Origin: Holtermannia corniformis | Lineage: Eukaryota; Basidiomycota; Tremellomycetes; Holtermanniales | NCBI GenBank assembly: GCA_001599935.1 | Contig: BCIJ01000015.1 | Location: 247,482-311,481, forward strand | DNA length: 64,000 nucleotides | Direction: 5' to 3' | Shown here: positions 56,802 through 64,000 of the stretch, one piece after another | How the letters are laid out: each line of letters opens with the position of its first letter | Position numbering within the stretch: position 1 is the first letter of the stretch | The notes under the pieces: model-generated | Database searches by the model: none | The model's input: the letters and a program-made list of their open reading frames with translations, nothing else | Told to the model about the DNA's origin: nothing | Position numbers and translations under genes: made by a program

Positions 56802-57419
56802 TTAGGGCAATGCCATCGAGTCCTGCTCACAAGGGGAGACGACGAATAGGTGAGAACGTGAGCGGGCGAGGAGGGGGTGAGCGAGAAGAACGGCCCACCC
56901 ATAGACACATATAGCTCCTCGCAGCACGGACGCTAGCCCGCGTCGCCGAGCTTGTCTCGCGCAAACCTGCGCGGTTCGAACACCTGCGAGTGTCGCAGGT
57001 GAGGCGTGCAATCGCACGCCAAGAGCGTTTTGACCTTTGGTTTGCCGTTTCATGTTGGCTGCCAGCGTTTCATCTGGCACATCGCCTGGGTGTTTGATCG
57101 CGAGTGAATTCACAGATCCTCTGCCTGCACAGCGATGCGTGTCCAGAGTAAATACAGTCTCCTGCACAGGACCGTCAGGCATCTCCAAGCGAAGCGCGTC
57201 CAAAGCAGCGTCAGTTGAGTGGCGCTTCACCCTTGGCCACACCGATTGCTTGCGACGGGAAGGTCCCAAGGATAATCCAACATGAGAAACGTCCATAGCA
57301 CGCGAGATTTGTGGCTGTGCTTGCACGCTACTCACGCGAGCTGAGAGGGACACGAGAGGAAGCTGGCACACCCAAGATGGGGCAGTTTGGAGAAATCGAA
57401 AAGAATGGGGATTCGTCAT
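56802..57419 (-). CDS. Questionable 205-codon ORF
   Basis: Open frame from ATG 57419. Composition is Arg/Ala/Ser/Leu-rich and reads like random GC-rich sequence. No motif, membrane helix or family is recognised. It lies in the shared upstream region of two divergent genes and contains the hairpin pair. It may be a fortuitous ORF. Confidence 0.15.
   Translation of the reverse strand: MTNPHSFRFLQTAPSWVCQLPLVSLSARVSSVQAQPQISRAMDVSHVGLSLGPSRRKQSVWPRVKRHSTDAALDALRLEMPDGPVQETVFTLDTHRCAGRGSVNSLAIKHPGDVPDETLAANMKRQTKGQNALGVRLHASPATLAGVRTAQVCARQARRRGLASVLRGAICVYGWAVLLAHPLLARSRSHLFVVSPCEQDSMALP
56981..57020. repeat. Two adjacent perfect inverted repeats (hairpins)
   Basis: CACCTGCGA / TCGCAGGTG (56981-56989 and 56993-57001, 3-base loop) is followed at once by GGCGTGC / GCACGCC (57003-57009 and 57014-57020, 4-base loop). 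Both stems are perfect and GC-rich. They could be a structured RNA element, a palindromic factor site (the first contains CACCTG, an E-box) or chance. Confidence 0.6.
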
Positions 57420-57511
57420 CTCAACGTGCCCAAGCTATGTCATTCACTCGCACCGTCGGCCTAAGCCATCAGCTCGAATAGCATCCTCGTTGCTTGATTG
57501 ATCATCCTACA

Positions 57512-58161
57512 ATGTCCTGGCAAGGTCCGTAGATGTGTCGAGTTGCGTTCCGAGCGGTTCTGATCATCGGATGATGCAGATTACGTTGACACGCAGCTCG
57601 TTGCAACCGGCAAGGTGTCCCGCGCCGCTATCCTCGGCAAGCAGGGCGGTGTCTGGGCAACATCAGCCGGCTTCAACGTGCGTATCCTCCCTTCGAGGTT
57701 GAAGATAGAGAAGGCTGACATCAGCTCATTGCAGCTCGCCGCCGAGGAGCAAGCTGTCATCACCGGTACCATGTTCAAGTCGCCTGTTGACATGTTCGGT
57801 CCGTATGGAATTGCTCTGTGCGCAGATCACTGCTGACAACTCTGTAGCTACTGGCGTCAAGCTTAGGGGTGTCAAGTTCGTGACGACTCAGGCTACACCT
57901 GACGAATACCGCGGCCGTAAGGGGGTGCGTGCGGCGCGGCCAAGTCGCTAGTGGCGTTTCGAGCTGACTTCCTCAACAGGAGAACGGCTGCTGCATCATC
58001 CCTACCAACCAAGCTATCATTGTTGCCGAGGTGGGTCGAGTCGAATCACCCCTGTTGTATACCCACTGATGCGGCACCAGTACGACGCTCCTCTTCTTGT
58101 CGGCGACGCCAACATTGTCGTCGCAAAGCTGGCCGACTACCTCAAGGGCGTGGGCTACTAA
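57512..58161 (+). CDS. PFY1: Profilin
   Basis: Small actin-monomer and poly-proline binding protein regulating actin assembly. Exon 1 is only 13 bases (ATGTCCTGGCAAG), then after an intron DYVDTQLVATGKVSRAAILG, WATSAGFN, LAAEEQAVITGTMF, GVKLRGVKFVTT, EYRGRKG, ENGCCIIPTNQAIIVAEY and the C-terminal DANIVVAKLADYLKGVGY. MSWQ-Y at the start and the Y-L-x-x-x-G-Y ending are hallmarks. The expected length is about 126 aa. Stop TAA 58159-58161. Five introns, in keeping with ancient profilin genes. Confidence 0.94.
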
Positions 58162-58249
58162 GCGGACCGAGAGGATAGACGCAGAGGTGATTTGAGAGTG
58201 AAGTTCATTATGATGTGACATGATTTTCAAGTATAACATGTGCGGCACA

Positions 58250-59534
58250 TCAAGCCTTGGCCTTCTTCACCTTCTTCGCCTTGCGTGGCGCGCTCTCGCT
58301 GTTCGCTTGCGTTGATGTACCCTTCGTTGCCAACGTCGGCTGAGCGTCCGGCTTGCCCGCCTCCGCAACATCACGCTTGACCTTCTTCGGTCCGGGGGCG
58401 ACTTTGGTTGCCTTAGCCTTGCTGTCAGATTTGGTGTCCTCTCCCCGTCGAGCCGCACGGGCGGCGTTGCGCAGGGCCTTTTTCTGCAAGCGGCGTTGCG
58501 CCTTTGCGCTCAAGGCCTTGCCGTCTCCACCTTCGGCCTCGCCAACATCTTCCTCTGCCTCCTGCTCAGCCTGACGAGCATCAGCGTTTGCCGACCGCCT
58601 GTGTCCAGCTTTACTAACGGCCGTCTTGACCCGCTTCGGCAGCTTCTCGGCCTTTGCCGTCCGCGCCGCCAGCTCATCCTCGATATCCGCAACGATATCT
58701 CTAGGATCCTCCGTCTCGAGATCCCGCTCATCCGCCTTGAGTTCAGCAATGCGGGCATCGAATCGCTTCTTTGCCCGTACATGTGCCTAAGAAAGGAGAC
58801 ATCAGCATCGCGGGTCTGCTTATCGTCACAGTACAATGTATACTGACATTACTTGAAGTGTGCAGCTTGACCATTTGATCGTTCTTGAGGATTCGGTTCG
58901 GGCACACTACGCACGAGACGGTGCCTTTAGTCTCGTGCTGGCCGCCTTGAGCGTCAGTGATGATCCGCGAGTGTGTGATGGGGTATAGTGGTTGCTCGAG
59001 CGCCTCTTCGATCGTGATAGGAAGTTCTGCGAGGCTGAGTGTTAGCTTGTACCCCATATAATCACCGAAGCAGCTCGCCATCATCATCTGACTCTTCCTC
59101 GTCGTCCTCATCTTTAGCTTCATCGTCTCGCTTTCGCTTCTCTAAGGCGACTGTCAGTATGTCTTCGAGATTTTGTCAAACAGCGCATACCATTTCGCTT
59201 ATGGGCGAGGTAATCATTCTGACCAATATCCTCATCGTCGTCCGAATCCGAGTCTATCCCGCGTTAGTCACCGCAGCTGGATTACGCTCTCACGAAACCG
59301 ACCTTCATCACTCAGAGCCCCAACTTCGTCATCATCGGTCATGCCCTCGTCCTCCTCATCGTCCTCCTCCTCTTCCTCGCCGTCTTCGCCCTCACTGCCG
59401 CTCTCATCACTCTCACTCTCGCTAGCCGCTCCACCCCGTTCCTCCCTCAGAACCCGCTTCAACTCTGTGATCCCCATCTCATCCTCTTCTACCTTGCGCG
59501 CCAACCGCTTTTGTGTACGCTTGAATAGAGGCAT
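58250..59534 (-). CDS. Lysine/acid-rich probable nucleolar protein with C2H2-like motif
   Basis: From ATG 59534: MPLFKRTQKRLARKVEEDEM, then a very acidic stretch (SGSEGEDGEEEEEDDEEDEG), a basic nuclear-localisation-like KRKRDD and further acid. ELPITIEEALEQPLYPIT precedes CVVCPNRILKNDQMVKL and H-TSSNA-H across an intron (C-x2-C-x13-H-x5-H, a zinc-finger-like arrangement). A helical block (FDARIAELKADERDL, EDELAARTAKAEKLP) leads to a Lys/Arg/Ala-rich tail (LSAKAQRRLQKKALRNAARA...) ending KKVKKAKA, TGA 58250-58252. The composition suggests nucleolar ribosome biogenesis or RNA binding. I cannot name the orthologue with confidence. It is divergent from the DUF3253 gene with only 128 bp between start codons. 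Confidence 0.65.
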
Positions 59535-59662
59535 CGCTCGTGCAATCCGTGGGACTAAAGCAGGACACGGCGGCGACAGACAAGCACTGAAATTTCTGGC
59601 CGTCGGGGCTCCGCATCTTGCGTACCAACGTCTTGGCCGGCGTGAGCTCGGTGTTGTTAGTG

Positions 59663-60155
59663 ATGCCGGCCACAAGGAGCAAGGCAGCATCGCGAAAACA
59701 CAGCGAGGCTACTGCAGCGCCTCGCGCGAAGATCAAGCCACGGAGCAAGCGGATTGCCAACATTGACGGCCCACATACTACACCAGAAATTGACACGATC
59801 CTGCGTGAGACGTGTGTGCAGTTGATCAGATCGCGCACCGCAGGCAATACCATCTGCCCTTCGGTAAGTCCGCATGAGCCCTCTATGACATCAAGAACAC
59901 GAAACAGATGATAACTCGTCACAGGAGATACCGCGCTATCTTGCCAAACACCCACCACAGGGCCATGAGTCGACTTTCACGACGTGGCGCGACTGGATGG
60001 ACCCAACGCGCGACGTTATATGGCAGCTCGTCGCATCCGATGTAGTCGAGATCACTCAGGGTGGAGATATCCGAACATTGGCAGATCGTGAAGGAATCAA
60101 GGGGCCAATCCGAGTTCGCAGAGGACAACAGTGGGCAGCCTATCGATGCTGCTGA
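59663..60155 (+). CDS. DUF3253 domain protein
   Basis: Small protein of unknown biochemical role. ATG 59663 gives a basic N-terminus (MPATRSKAASRKHSEATAAP) and then the domain: IDTILRETCVQLIRSRTAGN, TICPSEIPRYLA (rebuilt over an intron), TWRDWMDPTRDVIWQLV, VVEITQGGDIRT and GIKGPIRVRRG. The TICPSE, WR-x-x-M and GPIR-x-R elements are the DUF3253 signature, common in bacteria as a compact winged-helix-like fold and sporadic in fungi. TGA 60153-60155. One clear intron. Its patchy fungal distribution could reflect old transfer from bacteria, but the intron shows full adaptation; that is inference. Confidence 0.72.
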
Positions 60156-60463
60156 AAAAGCTCGAGCGATCGACGCGCACCGCGATGAACCTGGATGGGA
60201 TCCCGACCCCGATCTGGCCATAGCAGAGCTCCTGTCGGTAACCGCCGATCCGTGCGTACAGTGTCTCAACTGTATCTGACTCTGACCATTCTAGGTAGGC
60301 CCGAATGACCCCGCGACTCAACTCGAGATACGCTTGGCGCAAAGAACGCCTAAAGGCTCTTCGGAGGGGCATCATGATTGACGATTATACTTGGAAATGT
60401 TTTCGAGCGTGATCATGTCGCTTTACAATATTATGTGCCAGTGCTATACAAGGATATGAGAAC
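60156..60463. other. Convergent intergenic region
   Basis: A 308-bp gap between the DUF3253 gene and the ATG38-like gene end. A + strand open frame (60061-60279) overlaps the DUF3253 3' end in another frame and is treated as a shadow. Nothing else is seen. Confidence 0.4.
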
Positions 60464-62204
60464 TCAGGTGTTTGCGCTCTCACCAGTAGCTTTGAGCTTT
60501 GCCTCGCGCTTCTCTCGCGCGTGCGTCTTGAGCTTGTCAAACTGATGGCAAGGTGTCAGCTACGTTTCGTGCCAGCGAGCTGTCGTGACTCACCTTTTCT
60601 CGGTACTTCTCGAGCTGGCCTCGCTGAGGTGCAGGTGTCAGCTTGCGCGTACAGCCACGAGCCCAAGAGACTTGCCTGCTTTTCATTATCGCCTTTCAAC
60701 CCCTTGACCTCTTCCTCAAGCTCCCTTACCCGTCTCTTCAGTACTGAACATGATCAGTCATCACCAGTATTCCGCGTGAAGCCTTGCAACACCCACCCGA
60801 TGCTCCCTCGCCATCCGCAACAGCTTTAACTGGCGATCGCGGATTCCACGGCGACGCCCCGGCATTGACAGATGCAAGCATTTGAGATCGCGCAATCAAA
60901 TCTTGTTGGCCTTGCATAGCCTTCTGAGCCTGGCACACATCAGCGCCTGCGAATTGAAACAGACCACGACACGTACCTCCCGCCGTACGCCCAACACCAC
61001 ACTCTTCATCAGCTCGTCACGTTTTTCGGCTCCGCCTCGCAACTGAGCATTTTCATTGCCGAGTGCTTGTGCGTGCTTTGACAACGCATCGAGAGATGCG
61101 CGGAGTGATTCGTTTTCAAGCGCGAGCTCTTCCGGTGTTTTCGGCGATGGTTTCCTTGGACGGTCAGAGCAGTATAACACGTCGACTGAGCGCGTACGCA
61201 CTTTGCTTCGTCGTCATCGGCTGCTTCTTTCGAGACAATGTAGAAAGACTCGGTACCATTCTGCCGTTCTGAGCAAGATGTGAGTCCAACTCCAACCCGT
61301 GAGCCGCGCACCTTTCGCCTTGTCCCTCTTTGAGACTTTGCGCGGCCTGGGCACCTTGGCCGACGTTTCTGATTCTGCGCGACCGGTACCGACACCCAAC
61401 GGCACGCTCGTGAAAGCCACGGGATTCGAAATGTCATCCAGCATGGTCTCGAGAACGCCCCAGAACCGCGCGAATGGATCACTCGTGTCGGGCTGGTACA
61501 GTCCGGTCAGTCAGATGATAAGTAGAGAGACTGGGAGCTCATACCTGTCCGCCGAAATGTACAAAGCTTTCCTCGACTCGGTCGGATGAACTGGTAGACG
61601 AGTATAGCGGGGAAGGGACGTCACCTTTATTTGGGAGGACAGGAGCCGTTGGCCGTCTGGCAAAGGGTGGGTGCTGGCCGAGAAGAGCACTGGATGTCGG
61701 CTCTATGCAGTGTTAGTCAAAGTGACATTGGGATGCGATGACCCGTACCCCTCGACCGAGAGCTTTCACCATTCTTCGCCATCAGCAGCGTGCGTTCGAT
61801 ACTCGGCGATGCTTGAAGGGGACTACGAGTTCGGGGAGGAGCCACAGAAGGAGGCTTGGCTAGAGCTTCGAGGTTGAGCCTGCGTTCGAGCTCGCGGGCC
61901 TGCCGCCGGTTCTGGCTCATGAGCAGCTGGAGCGTGGTCTGTGCCTACGCCAGTCGCTGTCAGCACATTGTCCAGCTACAATGGCACATTCAGACACACC
62001 GTTTCATCATCCACTGCGTCTTTGGCTTTTTCGAACAGGTCTGCTGCCTCGTCGTATGCCCTGACAGCCTGCTTGCGAGATGAAGTCGACGGCGACTTGA
62101 GCAGTGTGGAAGCATGGTTGGCTAGGGTATGCGCCTATACACATCAGGCTTACTCGTACACGGTCACCTCCACACACCTTGGCGAGAGGTGACTCGCTGC
62201 TCAT
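60464..62204 (-). CDS. ATG38: ATG38/NRBF2-like MIT-domain and coiled-coil protein
   Basis: Probable regulatory subunit of the class III PI3-kinase complex I in autophagy. ATG 62204 gives an N-terminal MIT-like three-helix segment: SPLAKAHTLANHASTLLKSP, KQAVRAYDEAADLFEKAKDA, then LQLLMSQNRRQARELERRL. The centre has DPFARFWGVLETMLDDISNP, VAFTSVPLG and ESFYIVSKEA, a block seen in fungal ATG38-like proteins. The C-terminal half is a coiled coil: ALENESLRASLDALSKHAQA, ENAQLRGGAEKRDELM, RVRELEEEVKGLKGDNE and KYREKFDKLKTHAREKREA, ending at TGA 60464-60466. MIT-then-coiled-coil layout supports the call; sequence conservation is low, so orthology is tentative. At least seven introns. Confidence 0.6.
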
Positions 62205-62448
62205 GGCTCGTCAACCAACACTCTGAAACGATCGCTCTCGAGGACGAAGTGGGTGGCGACATGCCGTAACGCAGCTCTCCCTATATCTGCCCCGCACTTG
62301 TACCTTTCACTCACCACGTGGGTGCACGATCCGGTTGACGCCGCCGCGATACCCGGTCGCTCGTCTCCAAGCATCAAAGACAGCAAAGTAGTCGAAGAGC
62401 AGGAGCCAAGCTAGAGTCGTCACCAAGGTCATATTGGCCTCTCGGAGG
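62205..62448. promoter_or_regulatory. Divergent promoter between ATG38-like and ABCD transporter genes
   Basis: A 244-bp gap between divergent start codons (62204 minus, 62449 plus). No TATA box or known fatty-acid response element is clear. The two genes could share control, but sequence gives no direct sign. Confidence 0.4.
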
Positions 62449-64000
62449 ATGCTGGACAGTGGCAGGGTTCAGCGTGACAAGGCGCTGGCGCAGCTCAAGG
62501 TAACGCTCGCAGCCAGCGCCAAGAGCTACAGCAAGCACCGGCCGCAAGTCCAGCGCGTCTTGACCGGTGCGTGCCAGCGTCTACTGCCACTCGAGTGTCG
62601 CATATGGACTGGACTCTGATACTTGCGGCTGTAGCATCCTTTGTACTGTATTGTCTTGGAGCGACATATACCGGACTTTCGGGCGGCAAGACGCGAACTG
62701 ATGATGGCGCACCAGTGGGACGGCGAGGCAAGGGCGGCCGCAACAGAGGTCCGTGCGAGATGGCAACTGAACATGATAGCTGCTCACATAGATTATTTGA
62801 TAGCGGGCAAGACGAAGCGTGTCGAGGTCGACCCTCAGTTCTACCAACGGCTCCGCAAGCTCCTCAAGATTGTCGTGCCCCGCCTCAAAAGTCGCGAGGC
62901 AGGCATGCTGATCCTCCATTCTGCCTTCTTGGTCTTCAGGACGGTGTTGAGTCTTTATGTGGCGGATCTCGATGGCCGGTACGTCGACCGCTGTCGGTCA
63001 TCAGCACCGACGGGGCTGACCATTGCGAACCAGCATCGTCTCTTCTCTAGTCATGGCGCAACCCGTCACCTTCATGCTCAACCTCATCAAATGGCTCCTA
63101 GTCGCCATCCCAGCAACGTACACCAACTCGATGCTCGACTTTTTGCAGTCCAAACTGGCCCTTGCGTACCGCACTCGGTACATTACGCAACGCAAGGCCT
63201 CGGCGGCATGCTGAATGAACTCAGACTCACGAAAGAAGTTCTCGGTACCTATCTGGACGCCAACGAGGATGGCTCGGGCGGCCAGCTATTCTACAAGATG
63301 GCCAATCTTGACGACAGGATCCGGAATGCCGACCAGGTCCGCTGCGCCGCGAGTTTGACGAGCGTATTCTGACGAGACTGCTCACGGTAGTACATGACGG
63401 TTGACATTCAGCAATTCTCGAACAAATTGGCCGAAATCTACTCGAACATTGCCAAACCGGTTTTGGATGTCATGCAAGTACCGCACACATCGTTTGGTGT
63501 GAATTGACGCATCCTCAGCTTGTACAACTACCAGCTTTCACGAAACGTTGGGGCAGAAGGCTTGGTGGTGCTCACGATCCTCGTACAAGCTAGTGCCGGG
63601 CTGCGTGGGTCCAGTCGAGCGCAGCGGTATATTTCTGACATTGTCCAGTGCGCGCAGTCACCCCGCCGTTCGGGACCTACGCCGCTCACGAGGGTCCGTA
63701 TACACCTGCGTAACATCCCAGTGCTGATACCGCACAGCGACCCTCGAAGGCGAGCTCCGCTTCACGCACTCTCGCCTTCTTGAGAACGCTGAAGAAGTCG
63801 CCCTGTACCGTGGGCAAGAGGTCGAGAAAAATGTAATCGAACGCGGATACTTTGCGCTCGTCAAGCACGTCAACCGTGTCCTCGGGATCCGCGTCTGGCA
63901 CGGCATGGCCGAAGAGGGGATCATCAAGTGGCTCTGGGGCAGTATGGGCTTGTGTATCTGTGCGATCCCCGTTTTCGTGCCGTTGCCAGGCGTCAAGGCT
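62449..64000 (+). CDS. Peroxisomal ABC half-transporter, ABCD family (PXA type), N-terminal half
   Basis: Imports very-long-chain fatty acyl-CoA into peroxisomes for beta-oxidation as a dimer of half-transporters. ATG 62449 opens MLDSGRVQRDKALAQLKVTL and SFVLYCLGATYTGLSGGKTR. After an intron comes KRVEVDPQFYQRLRKLLKIV, SREAGMLILHSAFLVFRTVL, SLYVADLDG, PVTFMLNLIKWLLVAIPATY and NSMLDFLQSKLALAYRTR. Then DDRIRNADQ (ABCD EAA-like motif), DIQQFSNKLAEIYSNIAKPV, YNYQLSRNVG, HEGAYTTLEGELRF and GYFALVKHVNRVLGIRVWHG. The nucleotide-binding domain lies beyond 64000, so the gene is cut by the window edge. At least eight introns. PXA1 versus PXA2 cannot be decided. Confidence 0.88.

Larger units (their letters stand above)
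56652..57511. other. Divergent intergenic region of the RDS1-like gene and profilin
   Basis: An 860-bp gap. A minus-strand frame of 205 codons with a true ATG (57419 to 56802) lies within it; it has no recognisable domain and I do not call it a gene with confidence. Two adjacent perfect hairpins occur at 56981-57020. The region next to 56652-56720 is AT-rich (aaaataaagc, gattataaag) and probably holds the RDS1-like core promoter. Confidence 0.45.

Noticed and set aside
57000..57020. Functional tRNA gene suggested by GGTTCGAA at about 56973
   Set aside because: No A box at proper distance and no cloverleaf; only the two simple hairpins form.
60061..60279. 72-codon + strand ORF ending DPCVQCLNC
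   Set aside because: Overlaps the DUF3253 coding end in another frame; no shared features and short length.
1..64000. CRISPR arrays, insertion sequences, LTRs or transposase genes
   Set aside because: No regularly spaced short repeats, terminal repeats or transposase/reverse-transcriptase motifs were seen on either strand.

Overview
This window is nuclear DNA of a fungus, most likely a basidiomycete. The basis is roughly 30 tightly packed genes on both strands, nearly all cut by many short introns (about 45-60 nt, GT...CTGAC/CTAAC...AG), and typically fungal genes: RIM15-type hybrid kinase, QCR6, ATP12, TRM2, UTP4, MRC1, an RDS1-like secreted ferritin-fold protein and a peroxisomal ABCD transporter. 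The basidiomycete placement is inference from intron density and style. I see no bacterial features, CRISPR array or recognisable transposon. Gene spans below include introns.

Layout. 0-12.6 kb: NDUFAF6-like complex I assembly factor (runs off the left edge), a mitochondrial J-protein, acetoacetyl-CoA synthetase, nucleoporin NUP42, a PRELI/UPS lipid-transfer protein, ESCRT-II SNF8, methionine sulfoxide reductase A and eIF4E. 12.7-17.7 kb: a sugar-transporter-type MFS permease, then the longest gene-poor stretch (1.9 kb), which carries a duplicated 77-bp element. 17.7-25.8 kb: an unrecognised Cys-containing protein, SSU-processome UTP4, a BAH-PHD chromatin protein and complex III subunit QCR6. 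26.4-28.4 kb: three small intronless tandem genes for related ~83-aa cysteine-rich proteins, the least explained part of the window. 28.7-39.4 kb: UPF1, ATP12, an unrecognised gene and an MRC1/claspin-like checkpoint mediator.

39.5-48.8 kb: one very large RIM15-type gene (PAS, zinc knuckle, AGC kinase, response-regulator receiver). 49.2-64 kb: TFIIIA, a tRNA-like relic, tRNA methyltransferase TRM2 with a possible alternative mitochondrial start, V-ATPase proteolipid, RDS1-like secreted protein, profilin, a lysine-rich probable nucleolar protein, a DUF3253 protein, an ATG38/NRBF2-like autophagy factor, and the first half of a peroxisomal fatty-acyl ABC half-transporter running off the right edge.

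Most genes are housekeeping functions with no operon-like logic. Several are mitochondrial (NDUFAF6, J-protein, UPS, QCR6, ATP12, perhaps a TRM2 isoform). Many are divergent pairs sharing 130-450 bp promoters. The parts worth follow-up are the three-gene Cys-rich family, the BAH-PHD gene with a PHD-like motif split by a long insert, the two unrecognised genes, the TRM2 double start and the 77-bp repeats.
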